A DNA stretch of 54,352 bases. Origin: Acidobacteriaceae bacterium (GTDB lineage: Bacteria; Acidobacteriota; Terriglobia; Terriglobales; Acidobacteriaceae). The notes beneath the pieces are model-generated. The model had not been told where the DNA came from. It did not search any database and worked only from the letters and a program-made list of their open reading frames with translations. Position 1 is the first letter of the stretch. Every line of letters starts with the position of its first letter. Location: assembly GCA_003134655.1 (NCBI GenBank), contig PLBY01000063.1, positions 67,757 through 122,108 on the forward strand. Reading direction: 5' to 3'. Positions 1-10,505 of the stretch are shown here, piece after piece. The position numbers and the translations under genes were made by a program.

Positions 1-41
1 TGATCGATCGTCTGCGCGACTTGTTGCCAAAAAGGAGATAG
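1..41 (+). CDS. 3' end of an upstream gene (possibly NfeD-like), partial
   Basis: Reading from base 3, an open frame gives IDRLRDLLPKRR and stops with TAG at 39-41, six bases before the slipin ATG. The Shine-Dalgarno of the slipin gene (about 31-38) lies inside these last codons, which suggests translational coupling. Slipin genes are very often preceded by an NfeD-family membrane protease or partner gene, so NfeD is the natural guess. Twelve residues cannot prove it. Confidence 0.35.
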   Translation, partial: IDRLRDLLPKRR

Positions 42-46
42 ACATC

Positions 47-916
47 ATGGCGAACATTCGGAAAAACGAAGTCAGTGGCATTGCCCTCTTGTTGTTCGTA
101 ATCAGTTTCGTAATTGGCATCGCGGTGTCCTGGGCCATCCACCATCCCGCCCCGGCCATCGTCGGAGCCCTGGTCGGAGTCTACTTTTTGTTCGCGATCA
201 AAGTCGTGCGCCAGTGGGAAAAGGTCGCAGTCCTGCGCCTCGGCCGCTATGTCGGTCTGCGCGGCCCCGGCCCGTGCCACATCATCCCGATCTTCGAGAC
301 CCTCAGCCCCTACGTGGACCAGCGCGTCCGCGTCGCCAGCGTCTCCGCCGAATCGACGCTCACTCGCGACACCGTCCCCGTGAATGTCGACGCCATCGTC
401 TTCTGGCTGGTCTGGAACGCCGAGAAATCCATTCTGGAAGTCGAGAACTTCATTGAGGCCATCACCATGAGCGCGCAAACCGCGCTGCGCGAATCGATCG
501 GTCGCCACGAACTCGCACAAATGATCACCGAACGCGAGACCATGGGCCGCGAACTACAACGCATTCTCGACGAAAAAACGAATCCATGGGGAATCACAGT
601 TCAATCGGTCGAGATCCGCGACGTGAAGATTCCGTCAGGTTTGGAGGACGCCATGTCGCGCCAGGCGCAAGCCCAGCGCGAACGCCAGGCCCGCATCATT
701 CTCGGCCAGGCCGAAAGTGAAATCTCCAACAGCTTCGTGCAGGCCGCAGCCGCCTACGCCGAAAACCCCGTAGCCCTGCATCTGCGCGCCATGAACATGC
801 TCTACGAAGCCGTCAAAGAAAAGGGCGCGATGGTCATCGTGCCCTCATCAGCAGTAGAAACCATGGGCCTCGGCGGCATGCTAGCGACCACGTCGCTAGG
901 AGGAGCAAAACCGTAG
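47..916 (+). CDS. Slipin / SPFH (band 7) domain membrane protein
   Basis: A 289-residue protein with a hydrophobic N-terminus (about residues 10-50, one or two membrane passes), then an SPFH/band-7 domain (about 50-215) carrying the family-typical stretch WEKVAVLRLGRY, and an Ala/Gln/Glu-rich helical region with SRQAQAQRERQARI. Slipins are stomatin-like scaffolds that oligomerise at the membrane and usually work with an NfeD protein. The start has a strong Shine-Dalgarno (AAAGGAGA). The stop codon TAG (914-916) is also the first three bases of a GC-rich palindromic repeat. Family assignment is firm; the physiological role is not known from sequence. Confidence 0.9.
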   Translation: MANIRKNEVSGIALLLFVISFVIGIAVSWAIHHPAPAIVGALVGVYFLFAIKVVRQWEKVAVLRLGRYVGLRGPGPCHIIPIFETLSPYVDQRVRVASVSAESTLTRDTVPVNVDAIVFWLVWNAEKSILEVENFIEAITMSAQTALRESIGRHELAQMITERETMGRELQRILDEKTNPWGITVQSVEIRDVKIPSGLEDAMSRQAQAQRERQARIILGQAESEISNSFVQAAAAYAENPVALHLRAMNMLYEAVKEKGAMVIVPSSAVETMGLGGMLATTSLGGAKP

Positions 917-975
917 CGCCGGCGTCTCGCCGGCTGTCGCGAGGCCGTCTCGGCCTCGCACGCGGCCGACGCCAC
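914..975. repeat. GC-rich palindromic repeat, TAGCGC type (copy 1)
   Basis: The segment starts TAGCGCCGGCG at the slipin stop codon and contains nested GC-rich hairpins such as GCCGGCG..CGCCGGC and CGAGGCC..GGCCTCG. A second copy begins with the same TAGCGCCG at 50039 downstream of gcvH. It is a REP-like intergenic element with no coding capacity. The rest of the gap up to 1071 shows no other recognisable signal apart from the Shine-Dalgarno of the next gene. Confidence 0.55.
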
Positions 976-1071
976 CAGCAACCGAGAAGGGACCGGCTTT
1001 TAGACGGCCGGTTCAGAGTCACTCCGAACCGAGTTTCAGCCCTAAGGGCAACGTGACAAGGAGAAGATGCT

Positions 1072-1797
1072 ATGAAATCGTTCACGATCAATACTCGAAC
1101 AAGATCGAACCTATTCGCACTAACCCTCATCGCACTGAGCGCGACTTTACTGTTCACGCCTCGTGCGGGACACACGCAGCAATTGCAACAAGGCGTCAGC
1201 GTGCAAATGGCTGTAACCAGCACCGCCGCACCCATGCCCGAAGCAGACAACCAGGACGCCCGGATCGTCGCCGTTACCGCCGACGGCAACCTGTTCTTCG
1301 GAATTGAGCCCGTAACACCCGCGGCCTTAGCCGACGAGATGAAGAGCCGTCCGCGCCGACGCGACCAAAAGCTCTACATCAAAGCCGATGCGCGCGCGCC
1401 GTTTGCCGATGTGGAGAGAGTCCTTGAGGCTGCACGTGTGGTCGCGTTCGAAGCCCCAATCCTGTTGACATCGCAGCCAGCATCTCCTGCGTCCGGAACC
1501 GTTGTGCCCCCGAATGGGTTGGAGGTGCAGATCGCTCCGGCGTTGCCCGCGGGCGCGGTAGCCACCGTCGTTCAGTTGCTCAACTCGGGCCAGCAACGGC
1601 CATTGCTGAGAGTGAACGGCGACGAGATCTCCTGGTCCGCTCTGGAAAGTACGCTCAGGCGGCATTTCCAGAAAGGCGATGAAAATATGATTCTGTTGAA
1701 AGCCGACGAACGACTGCCGTTTGGGCAGGTCGTGCAGGTGATCGACGTGTGCCGTTCGACGGGCGCGAAAGTTTTTCTGCCGACGCCAGAATTCTGA
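1072..1797 (+). CDS. Secreted protein with two tandem ExbD/TolR-like periplasmic domains
   Basis: A 241-residue protein with an N-terminal signal or anchor (about residues 14-35). Two repeats follow that resemble the periplasmic domain of ExbD/TolR: about 45-135, with the core LYIKADARAPFADVERVLEAA, and about 150-241, with the core ILLKADERLPFGQVVQVID. Normal ExbD has one such domain after a transmembrane helix carrying a key Asp. Here that helix is replaced by a signal-like segment with no acidic residue, and no ExbB/TolQ gene is nearby. AAGGAG sits 8 bases before the start. It is probably a periplasmic ExbD-derived protein rather than a proton-channel subunit; function unknown. Confidence 0.65.
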   Translation: MKSFTINTRTRSNLFALTLIALSATLLFTPRAGHTQQLQQGVSVQMAVTSTAAPMPEADNQDARIVAVTADGNLFFGIEPVTPAALADEMKSRPRRRDQKLYIKADARAPFADVERVLEAARVVAFEAPILLTSQPASPASGTVVPPNGLEVQIAPALPAGAVATVVQLLNSGQQRPLLRVNGDEISWSALESTLRRHFQKGDENMILLKADERLPFGQVVQVIDVCRSTGAKVFLPTPEF

Positions 1798-1816
1798 GAG
1801 ACGGATCGCGCTAGGT

Positions 1817-1855
1817 GCCCCATTTCTCGCGTCCTTTGCGAGAAGTGGGGCTTTT
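1817..1855 (+). terminator. Rho-independent terminator (hairpin family C, copy 1)
   Basis: Arms GCCCCATTTCTCGC and GCGAGAAGTGGGGC form a 14-bp stem with one G-T pair around the loop GTCCTTT, followed by TTTT. It lies 20 bases after the stop of the ExbD-like gene, between two convergent genes. Similar hairpins occur at 5747 and 25325. Confidence 0.75.
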
Positions 1856-1885
1856 GATGTTGACCCGAATCGCCAACCGCCCCGA

Positions 1886-3925
1886 CTACCACACGTGGCA
1901 AGCGTTCTCGGCCACCATCGGCTGCCCCACCTTGCATCCCCAAGCCTTCTGGAACTCCGGCATGTTCTGCACCACTCCATCCACGCGATACTTCCCCGGC
2001 GAATGCGAATTCGTGCTGACCTGCATCCGCAAATATTCCGGCCGCTGCTTCTCGCACCACACGCGCCCGAATCCCAGGAAGAAACGCTGCTCTGGCGTGT
2101 AGCTGTCGATGCTCTGCCCTTCTTTGCCCGTCTTGTCCTCGGCAATCATGCGCTCAAGTGCCGCGAGCGCAATGCGCGCTCCGCCGTTGTCAGCCGTGTT
2201 TTCACCCAGCGTGAGACGCCCGTTGAGCTTCATGTTATCCACGGCCACAAAGTTCGAATATTCATCAGCGACGCAACTCACGCGCTTCTCAAACTCTTTT
2301 CCATCCTGCTCCGTCCACCAGTCGCGCAGATTCCCCGTCGGATCGAACTTCCTTCCCTGATCGTCGAACCCGTGGGTCAGTTCGTGCCCAATCACCAGCC
2401 CGATGCCGCCAAAATTGACCGCATCGTCCATGCTCTTATCAAAGAATGGCGGCTGCAAGATTCCCGCCGGGAACACGATCTCGTTGTACGACCCGCTGTA
2501 GTACGCGTTCACCTCCGGCGGAGTCATGCCCCACTCCTTGCGGTCCAGCGGCTTGTCGATTTTCGCAATCTGTCGCTTCGATTCGAACTCGTCCGCGCGC
2601 TGCACGTTGCCCAGCAGATCGTTGCGCTTGATGACCACCGCACTGTAATCACGGTACTCGTCCGGATATCCAATCTTGTTGCGGATCGCCTGCAGTTTCA
2701 CCTTCGCCTGCTTCTTCGTATCGGCGGACATCCACGAGAGATTCTGAATATCCTCGTCCAGCGATTTCTCCAGCGCGTCCACCATTTTCAGCATGCGCTG
2801 CTTCCCGTCCGCCCCGAAGGTTGCTTCCACATAGCGCTGCCCCAAAGCCTCACCCAGCGACCCGTCGACCAGATCGACGCAGCGTTTCCAGCGATCCTGA
2901 ATCTGCTTCTGCCCGGTCAGCGCCTGCCGCATTTTAAAATTGGCGTCCACAAATGGCTGCGACAGCCACGGAGCAGCCGCCCGCAGCGCATGCCAGGTCA
3001 CATAAGTCTTGAGCGACTCGAGAGGCAGCGCCGCGATCACCCCATTTACCTGCCGGAAGAAATCTGGATTCGTCACGTTCATCGCAGTGAAGTTCGGCGC
3101 GCCCACCGCCGCGAAGTATCGGTTGAAAGAAAACTCCGGCGCCATCGCCACCACTTCATCGCGCGTCATCTTATGGTCACGGTTCTTCGGATCGCGCATC
3201 TTCGTGCGGTCCATCGCGTCCGCCGCTAACAACGTCTCCACCATCAGCACCGTTTGCGCCGAACCCGCCGCCTGCTGCGGCGTCTGCCCCGCCAGCGTAA
3301 ACACCTGCGTTACATACTCGGCCAGGTGCTTCCGCATCTCGACCTTGTCCGCATCGTCTTTGATGTAGTAGTCGCGGTCCGGCAGCGACAACCCGCCCTG
3401 CCCGATATACGCAATCACCTGGTCCGCGTTGTGCAGGTCGGAATTCGAATAGAAGTTGAACAGCGCGTTCGCCCCAATCAAGTGCAGGCGCCCGATCTCG
3501 TCGATCAGCGCGCCTTTGTCCTTCACAGCGGCAATGCGTTCCAACTGCGGCTTGAGCGGGGCGATCCCCTTCGCGTCCACGGCTTTCTCGTCCATACACG
3601 ATCCATATAGATCGCCAATCTTCTGATCGATGGCATTGCGCCCAGCCCCGCCCGCCGCGGCCTTCTCCAGAATCCCCCGCTCGATCCGCAGGTTGCTCTC
3701 ATCGAGTTCAGAGAAACTCTGCCACGAAGGCCGGTCCGCCGGAATCTCCGAGTTCTTGATCCAGTTCCCGCAAGCGTACTGATAGAAGTCCACGCACGGG
3801 TCGACACTCTTGTCGATGTTGTCGATACTGAATCCAGAACCAGGCTTGGCAGAAGACGCAGATTGCGAGAAACCGGCAGCAGTTACGAGCAGCAGGAAGG
3901 CCAGCACGAGGCGAACGAATCGCAT
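1886..3925 (-). CDS. M13 family zinc metallopeptidase (neprilysin/PepO-like)
   Basis: A 679-residue secreted endopeptidase. Residues 1-20 form a signal peptide. The M13 N-terminal domain starts with DPCVDFYQYACGNW near residue 42. The zinc motif HELTH is at 514-518, with the third ligand and catalytic Asp in GENTADNGG (E575, D579). The substrate-binding NAYYSGSYNEIVFPAGILQP precedes it, and the chain ends in CHVW, the usual family C-terminal type. An open frame continues far upstream, but ATG 3925 is preceded by AAGGAGA and starts the signal peptide, so I chose it. It likely cleaves oligopeptides in the periplasm. All key residues are present. Confidence 0.95.
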   Translation of the reverse strand: MRFVRLVLAFLLLVTAAGFSQSASSAKPGSGFSIDNIDKSVDPCVDFYQYACGNWIKNSEIPADRPSWQSFSELDESNLRIERGILEKAAAGGAGRNAIDQKIGDLYGSCMDEKAVDAKGIAPLKPQLERIAAVKDKGALIDEIGRLHLIGANALFNFYSNSDLHNADQVIAYIGQGGLSLPDRDYYIKDDADKVEMRKHLAEYVTQVFTLAGQTPQQAAGSAQTVLMVETLLAADAMDRTKMRDPKNRDHKMTRDEVVAMAPEFSFNRYFAAVGAPNFTAMNVTNPDFFRQVNGVIAALPLESLKTYVTWHALRAAAPWLSQPFVDANFKMRQALTGQKQIQDRWKRCVDLVDGSLGEALGQRYVEATFGADGKQRMLKMVDALEKSLDEDIQNLSWMSADTKKQAKVKLQAIRNKIGYPDEYRDYSAVVIKRNDLLGNVQRADEFESKRQIAKIDKPLDRKEWGMTPPEVNAYYSGSYNEIVFPAGILQPPFFDKSMDDAVNFGGIGLVIGHELTHGFDDQGRKFDPTGNLRDWWTEQDGKEFEKRVSCVADEYSNFVAVDNMKLNGRLTLGENTADNGGARIALAALERMIAEDKTGKEGQSIDSYTPEQRFFLGFGRVWCEKQRPEYLRMQVSTNSHSPGKYRVDGVVQNMPEFQKAWGCKVGQPMVAENACHVW

Positions 3926-4122
3926 AGAGGAGATTCTCCTTGAGACGAACCTTCGGACGAAAGATGACGACAACGCCTGCGATTCTATGCCTCGCTGTTC
4001 GCCACGAGCAACCGCCGCGCCGCCATACATGGTGAACATGTTTTGTTGCGAAACCCTCTCCGATGTTCGTCGGGGACAAATCAGTTTCGCTTTCCTTATG
4101 TTTCTCATTCGCCTTAGATTTG

Positions 4123-4160
4123 CCTCTGTGTCCCCTGTGTCCTCCGTGTCCTCTGTTGGT
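4123..4160. repeat. Family A dispersed repeat (PuAGGACAC type), single copy
   Basis: Complement-strand copy of the AACCACAGAGGACAC repeat, written here as CCTCTGTGTCCCCTGTGTCC and onward. It lies in the 315-base gap between the divergent M13 peptidase and thiC genes. One mismatch interrupts the usual CTGTGGTT end (CTGTTGGT). Other copies are at 22776, 33368, 37575, 43141, 46021, 46120, 46536 and 51389. Confidence 0.7.
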
Positions 4161-4162
4161 GA

Positions 4163-5686
<1,524 letters not shown>

Positions 5687-5746
5687 AGCACGGCCGCGAA
5701 AGAGCGGCCGTTAAGGGAAGTGTGAGAATCAGGACATTCAGGGTAC

Positions 5747-5787
5747 CCCCAGCCTTGTCGCATTCTTCGCGACAGGCTAGGGATTTT
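5747..5787 (+). terminator. Terminator-like hairpin (family C, copy 2)
   Basis: Arms CCCCAGCCTTGTCGC and GCGACAGGCTAGGG pair with one bulge around ATTCTT, followed by ATTTTGAC. A smaller GC hairpin (CGGCCGC..GCGGCCG) lies at 5691-5710 just after the thiC stop. Together they probably end the thiC transcript. Confidence 0.55.
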
Positions 5788-5819
5788 GACTTTGGAATTT
5801 TGACCGAAACTATCCCCGA

Positions 5820-6047
5820 GCCCAAACGGATTGAACGCCCCACCTGAAACTGCCGGAGTCCCGCTCATTCCGTGTGGCCACGTGCAATCCGTGAACGCGC
5901 GCGGCCGCGGCAACGATCGCGTCTTCCATCCATTCCGAGGACTTCCCTGCCATCAGCCCTGGCCCACTTTCGACAGCAGGGCGAGTCCATCGGCAGCACC
6001 GGCCGCACCAGATATGAAATCCCGTACTCCCAACCAAGAATGGCTCC
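5820..6047 (-). pseudogene. Decayed VapC-like PIN-domain toxin
   Basis: Three pieces of a PIN-domain toxin lie in order on the minus strand but in different frames. The first is GAILGWEYGISYL followed by VLPMDSPCCRKWARADG. The second is MEDAIVAAAARVHGLHVATR followed by NERD. The third is GAFNPFG. They match the VapC order of an EYGI segment, the central DA.IAA.A..HGL...TRN..D block and the terminal NPF. Two frame changes separate the pieces, so no intact protein can be made. No antitoxin gene was recognised beside it. This accounts for most of the 608-base gap between thiC and the TonB receptor gene. Confidence 0.55.
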
Positions 6048-6111
6048 GTAAAATGGAAACAAGCTGAACAATCCACTCGTATTGCCTTTTATTTTCAATA
6101 CTTTACATTTA

Positions 6112-6141
6112 TTGACAACTGGGCTGTGAATTGCGTATTGT
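6112..6141 (+). promoter_or_regulatory. Candidate sigma-70 promoter of the TonB receptor gene
   Basis: A perfect -35 TTGACA (6112-6117) is followed 18 bases later by TATTGT (6136-6141), in a locally AT-rich stretch about 155 bases before the chosen start. Confidence 0.4.
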
Positions 6142-6294
6142 GCAGCACACCTGTCCTATGGAGTTTTGTTATTTCGAATCGGCCGGGTTGAACGTGATGT
6201 GTATTTCTAAACTGTATCAAGTCTCGTAATCGCTTCGCGTTTGGGGCGTGCGAACGAAATTCTCAAAGCTGAAGTCCACCGGGAGGTGAAGCGA

Positions 6295-9200
6295 ATGATT
6301 CAAAGGAATACGTGTGTGCGTGCACTGCTTCTCACATTCGTTGTGTCGGTTTTGGCCGCAGGACAATTGTTTGGTCAAGCCACCGCAACAGGGACGATCC
6401 AAGGCACGGTAACCGATAAATCCCAAGCCGTCGTGGCGGGTGCGCAAATCACGGCGATCTTCAAAGCGACCGGCGTCACTCGTACGGCAACTACCAATGA
6501 CACGGGGTCCTACCGCTTCGATTTCGTGCAGGCGGGAACCTACCAGATTAAAGTTGCGAAGGAAGGGTTCGCCTCTGTCGTCCAAACCACCGAATTGCTG
6601 GTGGGCCAATCGGCGACCGTCAACGCGACTCTCAGCCCGGGTGCAACCACGACCGTTGTAGAAGTCACCGGCATTACGCCGCTGGTGGACACTTCGAAAA
6701 CCAGCGTGAGTCAGGACATTACGCCAAGAGAAGTGGAAGAGCTTCCGCTCGTCGGCCGTGACGCTGCCAATCTGGCGTACCTCGCGCCGGGTGTAAAGGC
6801 CGCCGACTCGTACGACCCCACCAAGAACCGCTACGCGATTCTCTCGGTCAACGGCTCCGATGGCCGCAACATCAACACGACCGTGAACGGCGTCGACAAC
6901 AAGGACAACACGGTCGGCGGCGCGGTTATGCAGATGCCGCTCGAGGCCGTTCAGGAATTCCAGATCAGCACGCAGCGCTTCTCCGCCGAAAACGGTCGCT
7001 CGCAGGGCGCGGCCATCAACATGATCACCAAGTCCGGCACCAACCAGTACCATGGATCGGCGTTCGGCTATTTCCGCGATGGCGCATTGCAAACGGCGCA
7101 GAAAGTTGCTAACGGAGACGGCACCTCAACGCCCCAGAATCCCGACTACAGCCGCCAGTTCTTCGGTGGATCCATCGGCGGCCCGTTCGTGAAAGACAAG
7201 CTGTTCGGCTTCTTCGCCATTGAGCGCCAACGCGAAAGCCAGTCGCTATCTGAGACGACAACTGCGTACAATGAACTTGTACTCGCCCAACAGAACAACC
7301 TCGCCGCTGAACCGGCTTTAACCATCCCTCGCCCCTTCCACGAATGGCGCTATAACGGACGGCTGGACTACACAATCAATAGCCGGAACACCGCCTACAT
7401 CAGCTATAGCTCACAGGCCAACGACAGCTTGAACGACCAATCGGGCGATACAGGCGATTTGACGGAAGGCAACTTCACCACCAACCATCTCCAGATTGCC
7501 AACCTTACCCTGAACACTCAAATCTCCCCGAGCATGGTAAACACCTTTACGGCTGGGTTCCAGTATTGGAACAATCTGATCGCCAGCAAAATCAGCGCGC
7601 CGCTCGTCACCTTCCCAGACGCGTCGTTTGGAACCAACGGCAACGTTCCGCAGCAGTCGTTCCAGCGCAAGTGGCAGTTCAAAGACGACATTTCAAAGAC
7701 CATCGGCAGGCACACCTTCAAGGGCGGGGTAGACTACATCTATAACCCCGTCGAAGGCGGATTCTTCGAGTTCAACTCAACCTTGGAAGCTGACTTCCTT
7801 GTCAATCCAAGCACAATTCTAGGCGACCCAACTACATACCCCCAAGGCTTTGCGACGCCGGGTTTGATCGGTGGGATGTCATTCTCGAACGGCGATCCGT
7901 ACTTCCTGGTTGCGACCAAGCAGCTTGGTTTATACGGGCAGGATGATTGGAAGGTGAACAACCGCTTGACGTTGAACCTGGGCCTCCGCTGGGACCGGGA
8001 CTTCAATTGGCTCGGCCAGTCCGACATCCCACAGAGTCGCTCCTATCAGTCACTGGTCGCCATCGCACCCACCAACCCAATTGCGGCCTACAACACCCGG
8101 CACTTGCCACACGACGACACCAAGGACTTCAGCCCCCGAATCGGATTTGCTTACGATCTGACGGGAGCAGGCAAGCACGTGTTGCGCGGCGGCTTCGGCC
8201 TGTACTTCGGCAATACCTTCCAGAACGTTCCATTGTTCATGGAGCAACTCGCGAACCCAACCATCTTCCAGACGGTTTTGAGCTTGTCCAACCCAGGAGA
8301 CACGCTACCGTGCGGCGGGACACTTGGGTCGTTCTCCTACTCGCAAGCAAACATTGCGACCCAGGAGGCATGTTTGCCGGGTCCTTCAACGACTGCTGCG
8401 GACGGAAGCGTTGGCCGACTCATTGACCCGAGCTTCCGGAACCCGGTATCCGAGGAATTCAACATCGGCTATTCGTGGGCTCTTAACAACAATTCGGTGT
8501 TCGAAGCGGAGTACACCCACGTTCTCAGTCTGCATGAGGACAAAACGATCAACATCGACCAGAAAGTCGTAACCGGCACCGATACCAGCGGTACTGCCTG
8601 TGCCACCCCAGGCCTTCCGTCAGGGTGCAACATGAACTACGGAAACGTCATCCTGACGCGCCCTCTAAGCGCCGCGTTTGCCGCAGCTGGGCAGCCGGTG
8701 CTGGCCAGTTTGCGCAGTGACGAGTCCATCAACCGCAGCCGCTATGATGGCGTCAACCTCAGCTTCCGCCAGCGCATGAGCCATCATTTCTCGCTCACAG
8801 CGAACTACACATTGTCCTGGGCCTATGGATACGATGGTGGTGGTGGCACGACAACCATCTTCCGTAACTATGCCCGCGACGGCTATTTCCCGTTCGCTTC
8901 TTATGAGTGGGGTCCGTCGGCCAATGACGAGCGTCACCACATCACCTTGGCGGGTCTGGTCGAATTGCCAAAGGGATTTCAGTTCGCGCCGATCCTTCAA
9001 TTCGGCACGGCTCGTCCCTATAGCCTGACCAATTCGTACAACACCATCAACGCCGGGGGCGGAACCGCTGCCGCTGTTGTGGTACCAAACAACGACCAGA
9101 AGAACTATGTCTACGGGACGAATTACATCAACGACTACGTTGCGACGGCTGTTGCGAATGGCGCCAATTCGGATGATGCTACCGCGGCTGCGCAGGGGAA

Positions 9201-9498
9201 TGTCGCCACGTGCTATTACACGGCGCAATGCACCATCGCTAAGTATGACCCGCTCCGTGGACAGGCGTTCTTCGAGCTTGACGCCAAACTGGCCAAGAAC
9301 TTCAAGATCGGCGAACGGGCAAACATCCAACTCGTAGCGCAGGCCTTCAACCTCACCAACAGAGCCAACTACGGCAACAACTTCGGGAATAGCATTGCCA
9401 GTTCGACGTTGGGTCACCCCACCGGATTCTTTGCTCCAAATGCGACGTTCATCCCGCGCTCGATCTGGGGTGAATTCGGCGTCCACTTCACCTTCTAA
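6295..9498 (+). CDS. TonB-dependent receptor with carboxypeptidase-like regulatory domain (Oar-like)
   Basis: A 1067-residue outer-membrane protein. A signal peptide (about 1-24) precedes a carboxypeptidase-regulatory-like beta-sandwich (about 28-110), then a plug region with EVEELPLVGRDAANLAYL, and a long beta-barrel ending in an aromatic residue (VHFTF). This architecture is greatly expanded in Acidobacteriota and is thought to import oligosaccharides or other large substrates. The start at 6295 was chosen because GGGAGGTG lies 7-8 bases upstream and it begins the signal peptide. The substrate cannot be read from sequence, and no SusD-like partner is adjacent. Confidence 0.92.
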   Translation: MIQRNTCVRALLLTFVVSVLAAGQLFGQATATGTIQGTVTDKSQAVVAGAQITAIFKATGVTRTATTNDTGSYRFDFVQAGTYQIKVAKEGFASVVQTTELLVGQSATVNATLSPGATTTVVEVTGITPLVDTSKTSVSQDITPREVEELPLVGRDAANLAYLAPGVKAADSYDPTKNRYAILSVNGSDGRNINTTVNGVDNKDNTVGGAVMQMPLEAVQEFQISTQRFSAENGRSQGAAINMITKSGTNQYHGSAFGYFRDGALQTAQKVANGDGTSTPQNPDYSRQFFGGSIGGPFVKDKLFGFFAIERQRESQSLSETTTAYNELVLAQQNNLAAEPALTIPRPFHEWRYNGRLDYTINSRNTAYISYSSQANDSLNDQSGDTGDLTEGNFTTNHLQIANLTLNTQISPSMVNTFTAGFQYWNNLIASKISAPLVTFPDASFGTNGNVPQQSFQRKWQFKDDISKTIGRHTFKGGVDYIYNPVEGGFFEFNSTLEADFLVNPSTILGDPTTYPQGFATPGLIGGMSFSNGDPYFLVATKQLGLYGQDDWKVNNRLTLNLGLRWDRDFNWLGQSDIPQSRSYQSLVAIAPTNPIAAYNTRHLPHDDTKDFSPRIGFAYDLTGAGKHVLRGGFGLYFGNTFQNVPLFMEQLANPTIFQTVLSLSNPGDTLPCGGTLGSFSYSQANIATQEACLPGPSTTAADGSVGRLIDPSFRNPVSEEFNIGYSWALNNNSVFEAEYTHVLSLHEDKTINIDQKVVTGTDTSGTACATPGLPSGCNMNYGNVILTRPLSAAFAAAGQPVLASLRSDESINRSRYDGVNLSFRQRMSHHFSLTANYTLSWAYGYDGGGGTTTIFRNYARDGYFPFASYEWGPSANDERHHITLAGLVELPKGFQFAPILQFGTARPYSLTNSYNTINAGGGTAAAVVVPNNDQKNYVYGTNYINDYVATAVANGANSDDATAAAQGNVATCYYTAQCTIAKYDPLRGQAFFELDAKLAKNFKIGERANIQLVAQAFNLTNRANYGNNFGNSIASSTLGHPTGFFAPNATFIPRSIWGEFGVHFTF

Positions 9499-9513
9499 CC
9501 TGTCCAACTGAAC

Positions 9514-9549
9514 GAAAGGGCTGGCATCGCTGCCAGCCCTTTCTTTTTT
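9514..9549 (+). terminator. Strong intrinsic terminator after the TonB receptor gene
   Basis: A perfect 13-bp stem (GAAAGGGCTGGCA with TGCCAGCCCTTTC) and a four-base TCGC loop are followed directly by a run of six T. Confidence 0.9.
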
Positions 9550-9705
9550 ACAATCTTTTTCGTCAGATCTCCGCAGGCAAGATTGGAGCGGCACTACTGC
9601 GAGGCGCGCACACCTCCTGAGGTCCACGTAAGAACCATGAATGCGTGGACCGCCACGAATGCGTGCTCTACCGTGCAGGCATTCACCCCTGAATGCGTGC
9701 ACCAC

Positions 9706-9779
9706 CGTGGAAGAGCGGCCCTTCCAGGGCCGCGTAAGGCATATCGAATCTGCGAAGGCTTCAGCCCCTGTGGTCGCTA
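9706..9779. repeat. Family B dispersed repeat (CCCTTCAGGGC / GGCTTCAGCCCC), copy 1
   Basis: The segment carries GAAGAGCGGCCCTTCCAGGG, then GGCTTCAGCCCCTGTGGTC about 25 bases later. Copies of the same layout occur at 25456 and 28019. Just upstream (about 9635-9700) the word GAATGCGTG recurs three times. No gene is visible between 9550 and 9776. Confidence 0.65.
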
Positions 9780-10424
9780 CTTCCCGTCCAGATGAATGTC
9801 GCCCACTCCGACGTGCGCCCGCAGTTCGTACTTCCCTTCGCCGTGATACTTCAAGCTCTTGCCCAGCCAGCCGCTGGTTTCGCCGTAGCCATCGCCATGC
9901 ACATCGCCAATCCCCGTGCTCACGTTCACCACCCGATACCCAGCGCGCCCGTTCGAAATGCGGATGTCGCCGACCCCCAAACTCAAATCCTTGTCGCCCT
10001 CAACCTCCTCGACCGTTACATCTCCGACTTTCGCATGCACGTCGATGTTCGTCGTCTGTGGCACTTCCAGTTCCACATCAAACTGCGTGTTGCCTCCCGA
10101 AGGCACGTGAAACTCGATCGCGGCATCTTTGCCCCGGACATCGAAATCCACGGTCGCGTCTTTGACGTTCCTCTCGTGGCGCGACTTGACCGTATAGCGC
10201 AGGCTGATCTTGTTCGTGTCCCCGCGCTTGATGTGCATATCGCCCACACTCAACCGCACGTGCACGAAGCCGCCAGCGGCGAACTCGCGGGCGTCGCTGC
10301 GCGTCTCCTCATAGTCCCAATCGTGGGTCGCAAAAGACGGAACCGCGCTGAACGACGCCAGGACGAGACACGCCAGAATCGTTTTGTAGATGGGATTCCA
10401 ACGGACAAGAGACCTTCCAGCCAT
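9777..10424 (-). CDS. Secreted DUF4097-like beta-helix protein
   Basis: A 215-residue protein with a signal peptide (about 1-33). Its body is built of short repeated strands with regularly spaced GD motifs (SVGDMHI, KVGDVTV, GVGDIRI, GIGDVHG, GVGDIHL), as in DUF4097 or GIN-type right-handed beta-helix proteins. It lies tail to tail with the TonB receptor gene. The frame is open upstream to 10502, but ATG 10424 has GAGAGG six bases before it and begins the signal peptide. Probably a periplasmic or surface protein; function unknown. Confidence 0.7.
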   Translation of the reverse strand: MAGRSLVRWNPIYKTILACLVLASFSAVPSFATHDWDYEETRSDAREFAAGGFVHVRLSVGDMHIKRGDTNKISLRYTVKSRHERNVKDATVDFDVRGKDAAIEFHVPSGGNTQFDVELEVPQTTNIDVHAKVGDVTVEEVEGDKDLSLGVGDIRISNGRAGYRVVNVSTGIGDVHGDGYGETSGWLGKSLKYHGEGKYELRAHVGVGDIHLDGK

Positions 10425-10505
10425 GGAGCACCTCTCGGGCGCAAGAGCGCCTGCCTCTGTTACGCGGCCCAAGCCACCGAAGTTCCAGGAATTGTCAGGC
10501 AAGAC

